Assembly: GCA_934047225.1 (NCBI GenBank)
Contig: OW204004.1
Coordinates: 3,476,401-3,540,400, forward strand
Reading direction: 5' to 3'
DNA from: Ypsolopha sequella
Lineage: Eukaryota > Arthropoda > Insecta > Lepidoptera > Ypsolophidae
DNA length: 64,000 bases
A program made the position numbers and the translations under genes. The notes beneath the pieces are model-generated. The model did not search any database. It was not told where the DNA came from and worked only from the letters and a program-made list of their open reading frames with translations. Of this stretch, positions 52,668-64,000 are shown one piece after another; within the stretch, counting starts at the first letter, position 1, and every line of letters begins with the position of its first letter.

Positions 52668-53975
52668 TTTAGGGCTCCGTACCTAAAAATACAAAAACGA
52701 AACTATTATAGGGTCAATTTGTTGTCCGTCTGTCTATCTGTCCGTCTGTTAAGACCTTTTTGCTCGGGCCCCGTATGAGATATCAAGTATGAGATCACTC
52801 CTACAGAAGTTTCCAGCTTCATAGTGCTGTAAAAAAAATCAGGTTTCCAACTTGACGCAAAAAAATTGCACTTTACAATTTATAGTTCTGTGACTTTACA
52901 TAATTCAATTCAATTTATTTCTTGCGATAATTTACAGTTTCATTAGTGTTTCTAAAAATAGACAGCACAAGTGTAATTTTACCAATAGCGGCATAGCAAT
53001 ATTATAATAATAGCAGTGCGCGCCAATCTTTTAGTCGCCTCTGAAGATAGCCGCACGAGGCGACGCATAGCCGTTTTACGGTGTCAGGGGGACGTTACAG
53101 GAGCGAGAGCGCGGAGCACACCCGCCTGCGTGCCGCACCACACCCCCCGCTCGCCATTTACAAGGTGTCAACACTATGCGTTAGTGTTAGTGCTACGTCC
53201 GTACACTACACATGCGCGCGTTCCATGAAAAGTACATTCGAGGAAAAAATTCCATGACTCGTTTAGTTTATCGTTGAATCTGTTTGTTATTGTTTTTGTT
53301 GCCTTTATTTGTTGTTTTGTTGATTTAGTTTGTTAAAGTTTATTGTTATTGTTATGCCTCGCGGACGTTATAGCGTTTTAAGGCGACAATGTAGGAAAAT
53401 GGTGTTTATATTAATACGTTTTATTAATATAGTTAAGATCGCACTAAAATAATAAATAAATAATGTAATAGGTAGGTACAACAAGTACACCTTCCCACTT
53501 ATAGTAAACATTTAATAATCAACCGTTCATATTATTGTTTCCTTGACTGTACCTGCGCAAGCTTGCACTCGTTACTCAATCAGAGGCGACTAAAAGATCG
53601 GCGCGCACTATAATTATAATTATAAACTTAATTAAAATATACTAATTATAATAAAATATATAATTATAATCAATTACGTACAAATTTGCTCACCATGAAA
53701 ACCTTCCAATTCCACTTCCAGTTGACTTGGAAACTTGAAATTTCGTTTATAGGTAGGTTTTATAGCAAACTTAGGAAAAAATCTGAAAATTACAAATTAG
53801 GAAGATATCTATGACCAACCTAATTAGACCCTTTAGATACATAGAGTTTAATAGTCGTAAGTGTCAAGTTAAGTTAGTTTTTTATAACTGCAAGTGGAAT
53901 TATTTAACATAATGTTTTTAGGGTTCCGTACCCGTATTGTGTAGTGGTAGGGAATCCTTTGTGCGCGAGTCCGAC
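52668..53975. repeat. GGGTTCCGTA long-form copy split by nested insertion
   Basis: The left part (52668-52880) and right part (about 53695-53975) match 50636-51185 in order, with shared ACTTGGAAACTTGAAATTTC and TAAGTGTCAAGTTAAGTT. About 0.8 kb between them is extra and includes the element at 53015-53609. Confidence 0.6.
53015..53609. mobile_element. 595-bp element with 30-bp inverted termini
   Basis: It begins AGTGCGCGCCAATCTTTTAG and ends as its near reverse complement, CTAAAAGATCGGCGCGCACT. The inside is GC-rich at first (CGCGGAGCACACCCGCC) then AT-rich. No transposase. Flanks are AT-rich and the target duplication is not clear. Confidence 0.7.
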
Positions 53976-54190
53976 TCCGTTTTTAGGGTTCCGTACTTAA
54001 AGGATTTATAACCAACTCGACCCTATTACTAAGACTCCGCTGTCCGTCTGTCACCAGGCTGTATCTCAACAAACCGTGATAGTTAGACAGTTGATGATAG
54101 TTAGAACAGAATAAAGGAATGCTTCGGTGGTTTGGACATATAGAGAGGATGAATGAAAGTAAAGTGAAGAAAGAAAATTTGGAGTTCGAC

Positions 54191-54427
54191 CAGCCCCCCT
54201 ATTGTGTATCTTTAGTTGCCAACTGCACGAGGTGCCTATCATCAAAAACATAGCTAAAAACTGAAATTTCAAAATTGACTTTAGTGGGTATTGAACTATT
54301 AACAATCTGTGTCGTCACTTCAAGTGCGAAAATATCCTTAGGACATCGGAATTCGATAGTATATCTATGTTTTTGATGATAGACACCCAGTCCAGAAGGC
54401 AACTAGAGATACACAATAGGCCCGCAG
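54191..54427. repeat. MITE with 60-bp inverted termini, young copy
   Basis: Nearly identical to 31143-31378 over the whole length. Confidence 0.8.
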
Positions 54428-54611
54428 GACGGCTATTATGACACACGCAACAATTGGCGAAGGCCAAAGGCGGGTGATTTTTCGACGCTCTTTATAAAGA
54501 AACGCATCAAGCTTTTAAAATGAAAACCTTTTGCCCGGATCAATAACATGTTTTACTTGTCTTTTATAGGATTTTACTTTAGAATCATCATAACATGGCA
54601 TTTATCGCGCG

Positions 54612-54744
54612 GTTAACAAAGTCGTATCAAATATGAGGCGTGTGAAAAATGTTGCGAGAATAGCCGCCCAGGCCGCCCTAGAAGGACGTATGCTGACCAA
54701 ATTGGCGACATACTGAACAATGCAATGTCAAAATTACCCGGAAT
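54612..54744 (+). mobile_element. Left half of a LINE remnant interrupted by a 5-kb insertion
   Basis: GCCCTAGAAGGACGTATG through AAATTACCCGGAAT matches the reverse complement of 4925-5190. The match stops exactly where the terminal inverted repeat starts at 54745. Confidence 0.7.
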
Positions 54745-55825
54745 GGCTGTTTTTCCATTTAACGGTTTTCCGACGGCACGGCAACGGCGACGGCGACGGC
54801 ACGGCGACGGCACGGCACAAAACCGATCAACGTTTTTCCATTTACCGGTTTTCCACCGGCGACGGCGACGGCTTTGCGACGGCTTTTCGGGCAGTGCTTG
54901 AGAAGCAGCTGACACGGGTGGACATCTTTGTGGGAATATGCGTTTGAAATGAACCTTTCACACAGTAAAAGTTCTCATTATTATCTACAAAAAAAGCCTT
55001 ACTTAATTAGTATATTTTCATTATAATTTGTCGACTCCCCTCTTTGCCGAACGCGGCCGACCATCTGCAACCTATGCGTGGCCATCAAATTTAGTCTGCT
55101 TCGACGCTATCCCTCTATTATTTGTGTTCGACGCTTTGCGACGAGAAGACTATGCTGGCTGCGCCAACGAGCAAAATTAAAAATATACCGACAATTTGTG
55201 AAGATATTCGTACTATAGTTTCAAAAAACACTGTATCAATTTAGTACATACATTTAATTGTTTTATTTTCTTATTTGTTAGTTGTGATTTACGGTAATTA
55301 GGTGCAATTGAATATTTTATTAGCGCAAAGACAATTTATTCGATTATTACAAATAGACGTGAAAAATACTCTCGCATTGCAAAGATACCTATAATAATAC
55401 ATTCCTTTTATACATATGTATATGTTCAGAAAAAAAAGTTTAAATTTTACCAGTCTGTTTATTATTAGTGTTTTATGACGGAGTTCTATTAATGTCACTC
55501 TGCTGTCTATCCATCCGTCCGTCTGCCTGTCTGTTTGTCCGTCGTACGTCCATCTGTCATGCGAATCGGAGCCCTTTTTAGAACCTGTCAAATGTCAATT
55601 TTTTTGCGGTCGTGTAGCCCCTGGCTAACCGATCACTGTAGTTCAAACCCAAACTCGCTAGGACCAGCGGTTCAGAAGATATGGAAGATATATTTATGGT
55701 TATTTTTATTTACTTTCGACTTTAATTTTCAGTCAGATCTTGTCGAGCACTTTTCTTAGAGTACCATGAACATGGCTCCAGCTTCAGCCGTTTGGGAGAT
55801 ACGGTCCGTCAAAGTTTTACCACTG

Positions 55826-55837
55826 GGGGGGGGGGGG
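55826..55837. repeat. Poly-G tract
   Basis: A run of about 11 G in otherwise AT-rich DNA, followed by GGGGGGG again 15 bases later. Confidence 0.8.
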
Positions 55838-56027
55838 TAGATCTAGGGGGGGTACTAGGGTTGTACCACCGTCCGTTTCGAAGATATGGCTGAAAAAAAT
55901 TTTTTTTTCGAGACGCCAAAAAAAGAATTAAAGAAAATGATATATTTTTTGACACCCTATCGTCCAACCGCTAGGGCTGTACCACCTTTCATTCCAAAGG
56001 GCCGAAACAAAAACATTTTTCGGGACA

Positions 56028-56225
56028 TGTCTAGTGTCAAAGTCAAAAAGTACATCCCTAGGAACTGCGTACGCGAGCGCAAAGCGCTATAATGTCAGTT
56101 TTTCCCATCCCTAGTGTCAAAGTAAAAAAAAATGACAGAGTACATCCCTAGTGCCGTGGGACATCCCTAGTGTCAAAGTCAAAAAAAATTTCAAAGTACG
56201 ACCCTAGTGATGGGACACACTGGCA
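56028..56225. repeat. Imperfect short tandem repeat
   Basis: CATCCCTAGTGTCAAAGT recurs with variable spacers four to five times, interspersed with ACGCGAGCGCAAAGCG-like words. Confidence 0.5.
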
Positions 56226-56770
56226 CGAACTGCGCACGCTCGCGCTTCGTGCTGGTAATCTTATTCGTATGGCTCGCACAAATTCCCATACATTCTGCCA
56301 TTTTGAAAAACTGTCAAAAGTCATTTCAAATGTCTAAAAAATGTCAAATGTCAAAGTTGTTCACCAGTCAGAATTAAATTCCTGACATGACACCCATACA
56401 TCTCTATCATGTCAGAACACTCCTTCCGACTAAACTACCATGTCAATGTATATTATTAACAATCCCATTTTTGGGTTGACAGTCATTTTATTAACACACT
56501 GAATCGTCAGTTCTAATATAACTCTTATTTATAACAACTTACAAGTAGAATATTAGTTGAAACTGACTCTGAGAGACACATTTAGGTTAGGCATAGTTAG
56601 GTAAAAACTCTGTTGCATTTCTTTCGATATCGCGTCTGTAGACATTTGGTTGTCATTCATATACATGAACATTTTGCTAGATGGCGTTCTTCTCGTTTTA
56701 TGTTGGTTAGAGGTCAAACGCTCAAGGGCATTCACGATACTTTAAGCCTTAAGGCTTAGACTTTGGTATT

Positions 56771-57047
56771 TTAAGAGGCCGGCGCAGTAATCCTTGTTCA
56801 TACAAACGAAATACCAAAATCATTTGTAAATCATAGATATTCTTAGGATAGTGTGTGTTTATTCCGATTGGATATCAGAATATCTGGGTTCCTAAATATA
56901 TATTTTGAAAGGACACTGATTTAAAGATGACACTATTATCTATTTAAAATTTCCATAGAAAGCTTATTTCTATAAGAATATCTATGACTTACAAATGGTT
57001 TTGGTATTTCGTTTGTATGAAACAGGATTACTGCACCGGCCTCTTAA
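56771..57047. mobile_element. MITE with 80-bp inverted arms and TTAA flanks
   Basis: The left end is TTAAGAGGCCGGCGCAGTAA and the right end TTACTGCACCGGCCTCTTAA. Arms extend through AAATACCAAAATCATTTGTA. TTAA at both ends suggests piggyBac or Kolobok mobilisation. Confidence 0.75.
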
Positions 57048-57817
57048 GGGTTTTTGCTTAAATATGCTGAGTCAGCTACTTATCTGATCAATGTTAAACT
57101 CACAAATATGTTTTTTCAGACCTTTATCCTTCCGTTGTAAAGTAATTTACCCAATTGGAAACATTTCACTCGAAAGAATTTATTTATGAAAATGGTGACT
57201 TTTAAGATATTAATACGTAGGTATTATGTCTAAGCGGCTTGAGCTTTATGGCTGAAATTACTGCTATAACAATAACATGGTTTTTTAGGGTTCCGTAGTA
57301 CCTTAAAGGTCCGTTGAAATTTGGCACAAAAATAGAATTCATTTGCCCACATGAAAAAACTTTAAAAAATTTTGATAAATTTAAAATTGTTGAATATATT
57401 TCCAAAACAAAAGAGAGAAAAATAAAAAATATTATCCTCAAAATACAATATGGGTATCAAATTGTAGATAATAAAGAGCTGATTGTAAAAATATATACTT
57501 TTACCATATTTACTGGCACTGACAAAATCAGCAAAAAAATCATGTCTTTTGTATGGGAGCCCCCCTTAAGTATTTATTTTATTTTAATATAATTATTTAT
57601 TTTTAAAGTGAATATATAACTTAATATTCTGTGAATATTTCAAGCGTCTACCTGTTGTCGTTATCAATACCGAGCAAAAACGAGCAAAAAAATCTTGTTT
57701 GTTGTATGGGAGCCCCTTAAATATTTATTTTATTCTGTTTTTTAGTATTTCCTATTATTATTAAGATACAGCCTGGTGACAGACGGACATGACAAATGTA
57801 TGACGCACATGACAAAT
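57048..57817. other. AT-rich DNA with GGGTTCCGTA fragments
   Basis: AGGGTTCCGTAGTACC at about 57288 and TACAGCCTGGTGACAGACGG at about 57770 bracket a diverged long-form copy. GTATGGGAGCCCCC recurs at 57552 and 57697. Confidence 0.45.
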
Positions 57818-58095
57818 GGCTGTTTAGAAATGTGTCCCCTGCTATCAAGATATATTTATAATAATTTGCTTCCGACAGATTTGACAGATGAGTAGACAGA
57901 CATAGACAGAATACTTTTTTTATAAGTAATCACACATCACAATCAGTATAAGTCTAAAATTTATCAAGGGACGTCATAACCGACAGTTTTTTACAAAATC
58001 ATAAAAAATAATGGTTAATTTGTATACTAAAATAATGAAAACTATGTCCCAAAACGGCGTACATTATATGAAAAAAATTTTTTTTTTAAGCTTTG
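57818..58095. repeat. Dispersed repeat shared with 22685-22980
   Basis: Same order of landmarks: GGCTGTTTAGAAATGTGTCC, AATCACACATCACAATCAGT, AAAATCATAAAAAATAATGG. Confidence 0.65.
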
Positions 58096-59150
58096 TGAAT
58101 TGCTATAATGAATTGCTTTGTTAATATACGCACATTTTTTTGTATAAAATCAATAAATTATCTTCACTAATTGTAATCTATTTACACAATACTGTCTCCC
58201 ATTGCAGCCGTGGCAGATATTTTGATAGCACCTTATACATATTAGAATTAGAGTCTCATTTGTACGCTAATTCATGAAATCGTATAAAACTTAAAATAAC
58301 TTTATCTATTGCCCAAACTACATTTTGGTTACACAATTTATGTAAAAATTACAGCCAATTACTCGAAAATCTTGTGTTTTAAACTCAAAATATCAAAAAT
58401 AGGGTATTCTAAAATAAACGACTTTCTTTTTCTAAATTTGGAAATAAATTGTATTTTGGTAGTTACTAAATATAATGATAAATGCAGTTGTTTGGTATGT
58501 GGGATACATAGGATAACAATAAAAATAAAAGTGACCGCTTAGCCTTAAAATTAATTAAAACACATAATAAAATTTAAGTAACTAATCAAACTTGTCTCCT
58601 AGACTATAATTAAAAAATCTTTGCCATTTTAACCATATCTTGTATTATACCTTGCTAAGATATTGCTGTTGTGTGCGTGATGTAGTTCGTGCGTACTAGC
58701 ACTCATACATATCAGCCGCGCGATGTACCTTTGTATAAAGATAAACTACATGGTAATTATTATTACGTAACACACAATGTGCAGTTTCCCACTTTAGAAA
58801 TTTCTTGGCTAGACTTAGCAATATTTTTTAAGTTTATAGCTACAAAAAAATATTCGGGGGCTAAATATTTTAGCTACTTGTTCTAGCCACTTTTTATAAA
58901 ATTAATTACCATCATAACTTGCCCTTTTAGCACGAGTTTAGTAGGCGATTCTTATGAAATCGTTCACAGAATAATAAAACAACTGGTTAATTCGAGAGGG
59001 CGTCTGTCATGATCACTTCAGACATTAATTTAACTTTATAATTGCACCTACCTTGCAAATACCTGTTTTATGCTTCATTATTCAAATTAATAACGTTCAA
59101 AATGTAAATTTTATATTTTATTTCATTCTAGCCACTTTACTACCTACAAT
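58096..59150. other. AT-rich DNA inside the 5-kb element, no recognised gene
   Basis: Only short open frames (up to 77 codons), none recognised. Confidence 0.4.
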
Positions 59151-59820
59151 GCATTTTCCCAAATCTAGCACCTTTTTGGGGGAAGGTGGCAACACCACCG
59201 GCAAAGCAGTGGGAAGGTTGCTGTCGCCGGCGACGGCAACGGTGGGAACCCCCCACACCGCACCGCCCCCGCTCTCGCACACTGCCTTAGGTTATGTAAT
59301 TACGCAATACATGTGCAGTTTTAAGGTGAACGCGCACTTATCCGCACCGCATTAACCGCATGCACTGCAGTCATCAATAAATGGTATCGTGCACCTATCT
59401 GGATCTTCTACATCGACTGCATTGCATGGCATCCACCATTTCATTTAGTGTTCATCGTAAAACTGCAGATGACTTAATCAGAACAATGCCATGTGCATCG
59501 ATGCTGCTGCTGTTATCAGCTGCGGCTTCGGATACTACAGCTCGAATGGGTGTCGAATAGAACTTCATACTAAGAATTCAAACGCGGCGACTAGCGACTG
59601 TGGGTCCAGCGGTGCGGACAAGTGCGCGTTTACCTTTACCACCCAGCACATAGTGGGAAAGCCGCGACGGCGCGCCGTCGAAGCATCGCCGTTGCCGGTG
59701 CCTTGCCGTTAAGTGGAAAAGGCGTGCATATAAATTCATACATTTTTGCCTCCACCTTCGCCGTGCCGTCGCCGTCGCCGTTGCCGTGCCGTCGGAAAAC
59801 CGTTAAATGGAAAAACAGCC

Positions 59821-59945
59821 TAGAAGAGCTTGTATAACCAGATTGATGGATGTGGAAGAGGCGAAAGAGGTGTGTAAGAATCGTAGCAGATGGAAATCTG
59901 TAGTCTCTGCCTACCCCTCTGGGAGATAGGCGTAACTATATATAC
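59821..59945 (+). mobile_element. Right half of the interrupted LINE remnant
   Basis: TAGAAGAGCTTGTATAACCA continues exactly where 54744 stops when compared with 4925-5190. It carries the end of the coding region (GATGTGGAAGAGGCGAAAGA, TCGTAGCAGATGGAAATC). Confidence 0.7.
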
Positions 59946-59948
59946 ATC

Positions 59949-60204
59949 GTGTAACAGAAAGGTGTATCCATATTTGAAGAGATTATTCAGTCAATGGCAT
60001 AGAACAACTTTTACTATGGAACAAACCGTATATTTCGAAAAAAAAAATAACTTTTTCATACAAAAATGCAATGCCGCTCGGCCGAAATGTATGGAAGGGC
60101 AGTTTTTTTTTTTTTGAGATCTCAGGGTTGGCTCCAAAGTAAAAGTTGTTCTATACCATTGACTGAATAAGCTCTTCAAATATGGTCACACCTTTCTGTT
60201 ACAC
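59949..60204. repeat. Palindromic MITE with GTGTAACAG termini
   Basis: Arms 59949-60020 and 60133-60204 mirror each other (GAGATTATTCAGTCAATGG and CCATTGACTGAATAAGCTC). One arm is also at 21198-21271, at the end of the exon-derived array. Confidence 0.75.
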
Positions 60205-62583
60205 TTTGTATATGTATGTATGTATGTAACAGAGTCATATTGTCCCCATTTCTGCACAAAAAACCAATTCCCAGTGTGATAAGAAAACAAAATTCGGACG
60301 CCAACTACCACAGCGATTACTGAAAAAGTAATTTTATTCAGTAATCGTTTCTTTCAATCATAATAGAAAGCAAACCCACATCAGCTTAGCCTGATTAACT
60401 TCCTAAATAAGGTCCTTAGAACCGCTGTAATTAACTCTAGCCTAATAGATGAAAATAAATAATAATTACCTTTTTCCTCAGCTCATTTTCTAACAATAAA
60501 CGTAAGTAATTGAGCCTTCACTTCACTGGACGTCAGCCAGGCACGTATTCAGGAAGGGGGGGATGTAGGGGCGTCCTGGCCCTTCCGTGTTCGCCAACAC
60601 TCCCAATAAGCGCTGTGCGCTGATAATATCCTTAATAATCAATGTTTCCCTAAATTTTGAATTGTGTTACTTATCCCGTACATTAAGAGGCTATGGGAAT
60701 TTTATTTTTGTCACTGTCACTCCAAGCGAAAACACGCTCAGTGCGAGAGGGGCGGCTTCAGGGCGAAAGCGAAAAATGTTAGTTTTATATTTTTTATAAA
60801 AAAACTAAAATAGCTTGCAAAATTTCGAATATCAAATCTCTAGATATTGTTGAAACACACCTAATTAAATATGTTTGAGTTCTGTATATGGTTCCTATTC
60901 GTCAAACGAGGAGAAAAAGTGTGTTTTTAAGACCTCATTTCAACAATTATTTCTATCGAGGAAAATATATCCAAACATGTTTTCCAATTTCATAACCCTA
61001 GATTATATAGTCAAAATGCATATACCAGAAATTTATAAAAAAATTCCGTGTATTTCATGAAATACGCAGAATAGAAACACCCGTGTTTTTTTCGCATATC
61101 GCCTGAATCCATGTATGGAACCAGAAGCATTTACCAAAATCAAATACACACAAAAGTTACAAGCGTTTATATGTCCTGGAGTGTAAATTCTATTATTTAC
61201 TTTTAAACGCTTTGATCAATAAGAAGATTATCAGCGCATATTGGGAGTTCGGACACAGAATACAATAATACTAAGGGTTTGGCGCACAGCGGTTTTGCTA
61301 TTATAACCCGGAGATTGACTTCAGTAAAGTCGAGAATCGCTTGCGCCAAAATGCGCGCGAAGTGATTCAGAATGAGTTTAATTTCTTCATTAAAATTACA
61401 ATAAATCATTAGGGTTTATTTGTTTCCGTGCAAATTTACATTGATCAAGTATGTTGTTCACTCAGCATATTATGCGAAAACTAATCTTATCGCGAGTACC
61501 GCGAGAACTTTACCGCGAGCGCGCTCTAAATTTGATCATACTTTGAACAAAAACTAATCAAACTCGATGACATTTTATGGACAGTGGGATATAAAAATTA
61601 AAATATGGTTAGTTAGCTTATCGTCAAATAAATTTATTTCAAAATGACATGTAAAAAGACTCCACTTTTTTAAGACAATCTAATATAATAGAAGAATTTT
61701 CATATAACCACAATCGTTAAAATAGTAATGCATTTTCTGTATTTAAAAAGTTCACTCCATATAATACTTAGTTAAATAAAAATATCATATATTTTACAAT
61801 TTTTAAGCAATAAATATTTAGTTGAATACATTAAATCTCGCGCGGCCTAGCGATGCATTCACTATTCAGCTTATGACAATGTTTAGAAAAGTAAAAGAAA
61901 CATTAAATAATCACTAGTGGGAAGTTTGTACTTTGCAGATTAATGTTTTTGAGCTTTGAGATTTACTGTCACAAACATAAGGTGCTATTTTCAACGGCAA
62001 TTGATGATGATTTTTTTGGCGGACCTCCCCTAAAATCATGTCCTGAATACGTGCCTGACATCGGTGAAGGGCGCTTGTGATAAATTTGCCGACTGTTGAG
62101 ATAACCAGACCATTAGTGAGCCTTATTTTTTTCTGGATTCTTTTGAGCAAAATATAACTTTTAATAATAGGTCTTTACATATGAAATTGCCGAAATTTTC
62201 TTACAGATACATGAGTTCATAATTACTGTGACTCAATAGCTTTTTCAATTACTTGTTTTTTGTTTGAAATTTGATTTCAAAGTTTTACATTTAAGTGTTA
62301 TTTTTTTTTTATTTTCAGTTTGATTATAAAAAATAAATCTTCAAAAACAGTTCGTTCTAAATGGCATCCATTTCTATGATTCTTTATAACTTTTTACAGC
62401 TGACACTTTAAAAAAATTAAATTAAAGTTGTTGTTAGCTTAGTATTGTCATTGCTGCGAAACATCAGGGGGAGTGGTGAGGAAGTAACGAACACACCACT
62501 TTCCCTAAATTTGTCTTTTTTGTATGTATTTTTTTATTGTTATTTTTACTAACAATTTTTATTTTATTTTATTTTTTAAGTTG
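60205..62583. other. Intergenic DNA with a possible 1.5-kb TIR pair
   Basis: CAGGCACGTATTCAGGA at about 60538 is mirrored by TCCTGAATACGTGCCTG at about 62040. These could be the ends of a 1.5-kb element, but no target duplication or transposase is seen. GTATTTCATGAAATACGCAG at 61047 recurs at about 63747. Confidence 0.35.
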
Positions 62584-62702
62584 TACAGTGGAGACCGCAT
62601 CAAGTAAGACACATTGGACTTTGTACCTATCTTATATTCTTCTCTGTAGGGGCTAATTTCGTACTGCAAGTGTATAGCTTGATGTGGTCTCCACTGTACT
62701 AA
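62584..62702. mobile_element. Tc1/mariner-like MITE, about 115 bp
   Basis: TA precedes CAGTGGAGACCGCATCAAG, and CTTGATGTGGTCTCCACTG is followed by TA. TA target and CAGT ends fit Tc1/mariner. A second copy starts at 63048 and is cut at GTGGTCT near 63150. Confidence 0.75.
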
Positions 62703-63047
62703 CAAAGTTTTGAGCCTTTGATGCTTTAATAAATAAATAATTATTCTATTCTTTTCTATTCTATTGTCTTATTCATACACATAAGAAACAACATAATTTG
62801 AATTTGGCATTCCTAAAAAAAATGCAAAAATGTTACTAATGAAAATTTTGTTTCCTTCAAATTCTCTATAGAAAACGGCAATTTCATATGTAAAGACCTA
62901 ATATTTTTGTACGAAGGAGTTCGAAAATTTTCTTCATCTCCAAATGCCTTCTTTTTTTTTCGAAAGCTGGCTGCTAAGAGAGCTGATAGCGAGCAAAAGA
63001 TTCAATTTAACAATATTTCCTAAACTAAAAGCCCATATAATCAGGTT

Positions 63048-63152
63048 CAGTGGAGACCGCATCAAGTAAGACACATTGGACTTTGTACCTATCTTATATT
63101 CTTCTCCGTAGGAGCTAATGTCGTACTGCAAGTGTATAGCTTGATGTGGTCT
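63048..63152. mobile_element. Tc1/mariner-like MITE, truncated copy
   Basis: Nearly identical to 62584-62702 but lacks the last bases of the right terminus, where other sequence (TGTACAAAGAC) takes over. Confidence 0.7.
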
Positions 63153-63179
63153 TGTACAAAGACAAAGATCTTTAATTTT

Positions 63180-63570
63180 TTTTCAATGCAAGTGCTCGTA
63201 AAGGCTCACTTTTTATGCATCAAAACCGAACAGAAAGTCGATTATTTTGCCCTAGGGCTTTATTATTATTTTTTTTTATTTGTTTGCAATGGTTGGCTAA
63301 CCTGCAGCCTTTCCTGTGTACCATAGATGTTATACTTTTTTTCCACTGTTTAACGGCTCTGGATACAATCCTTTTGAGCCAATTATAATTTAAAGTTCAC
63401 AAGATTATATTTGTTTTCATTTCCTCACACTATGCATTGAAAAACGTAGTATGATACACGAGCGTAAAAGCAATAAATTACTCGGTTACGTTTAAAACAC
63501 TCGCTACGCTCGTGTTTTAAATTGTCCTCGTAATTTATTCCTTTTAGCCCTTGTAGCATAAACTACTATT
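63180..63570 (+). repeat. Dispersed hairpin repeat, copy 5
   Basis: Same family as 5193-5587 with an intact hairpin. Confidence 0.75.
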
Positions 63571-64000
63571 AACGAGATATGTCAACCTTACGGTTTACCG
63601 GTTATTTGACAGAAATACCCGAAAGAGCTTTTGTCCAGAGTCGTAACCAGTGATATCTCATACATCAGATATTCTTAGCCATACCAAATAGACCGAAGGT
63701 TTATTCATTATTGTGGATAACTATATCTCATCGAGTAACAGTTGCGTATTTCATGAAATACACAGAAAAGAAACACCCACATTTTTTTCGCATATCGCCT
63801 TAATTACACTCATATTCAAAAAGCAAGTAAAGTGTTTTTGCTGTCTACACTAGCAAGTTGGTACTTGGCGCCACGCGGCAGACGCTTTTGTGTGGCTTCA
63901 CGTGCACATTAGTGTAAAATTACATGTCATTTACTTGATTTATTGTAATTTTATTTAAACCTCTACTCAGCTTTTCTTCTATAGCTGTCATAAGGCCTTA
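63571..64000. other. Window end, no recognised feature
   Basis: Short repeat with 61047 (TTTCATGAAATAC, TTTTTTTCGCATATCGCCT) at 63747-63805; otherwise nothing. Confidence 0.4.

Larger units (their letters stand above)
54745..59820. mobile_element. 5,076-bp element with 63-bp perfect terminal inverted repeats
   Basis: Both ends read GGCTGTTTTTCCATTTAACG and stay identical, as reverse complements, for 63 bp. Subterminal regions hold many GGCGAC/GACGGC words (54775-54900, 59210-59240, 59650-59800). The flanks are the two halves of one LINE remnant, contiguous at 4925-5190. Inside are later insertions and no long open frame, so it is non-autonomous or decayed. Superfamily is not assignable; at most a single T is duplicated at the junctions. 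Confidence 0.75.

Noticed and set aside
54613..54947. Arginine- and glycine-rich frames on both strands
   Set aside because: They arise from the GACGGC subterminal repeats of the 5-kb element.
60538..62056. 1.5-kb element with CAGGCACGTATTCAGGA ends
   Set aside because: Termini match for only about 17 bp and no target duplication was found, so it is not called as a feature of its own.

Overview
This is eukaryotic, intron-rich, AT-rich nuclear DNA. Its transposon content (RTE-like and Jockey-like non-LTR remnants, many TTAA- and TA-flanked MITEs, a tRNA-derived SINE, and dispersed copies of a GGGTTCCGTACC-bearing repeat) and the protein sequence of its one cellular gene point to an insect, most likely a moth or butterfly. 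The taxon is my inference; no species marker is present.

The backbone is one plus-strand gene read as 11 phase-compatible exons from 6967 to 41593. Joined, they encode about 524 residues: three immunoglobulin domains, a fibronectin-III-like module, an alanine-rich transmembrane helix and a proline-rich cytoplasmic tail. Motifs such as GSRPPAQITW, LNPNDIKEGDDVYFEC, SFYWQFNNSGES and CRATNTVGEQ identify the Sidestep (Side) family of Ig-superfamily adhesion proteins, the ligands of Beaten-path receptors in insect axon guidance. The signal peptide and the first Ig domains must lie upstream of base 1. The C-terminal exon is unresolved, with three candidates.

The introns and the 3' flank (42-64 kb) are almost entirely mobile DNA and its remains. 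Position 1-1601 (minus) is an open reading frame with an N-terminal C2H2 zinc finger followed by reverse transcriptase, continuing off the window. Position 34.0-36.05 kb (minus) is a 5'-truncated, frameshifted Jockey/CR1-type element. 3' stubs of other LINEs lie at 4.9, 12.7, 13.0, 13.4, 23.1, 27.4, 42.9, 46.0, 54.6 and 59.8 kb. MITEs and long palindromes are scattered throughout, several with recognisable target-site duplications.

The most unusual structure is at 19.4-21.2 kb. The exon coding for the second half of Ig5 is followed at once by 11 degenerate tandem copies of itself (period 148-155 bp). Each keeps an acceptor-like AG and a consensus GTAAGT-type donor but has lost the codon for the conserved Ig cysteine. 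Other notable structures are a 5,076-bp element with 63-bp perfect terminal inverted repeats that splits an older retroelement (54745-59820), a TTAA insertion whose empty site is also in the window, three consecutive diverged palindromes (27.6-28.4 kb), and a head-to-head pair of tRNA-like sequences (25.86-25.98 kb).
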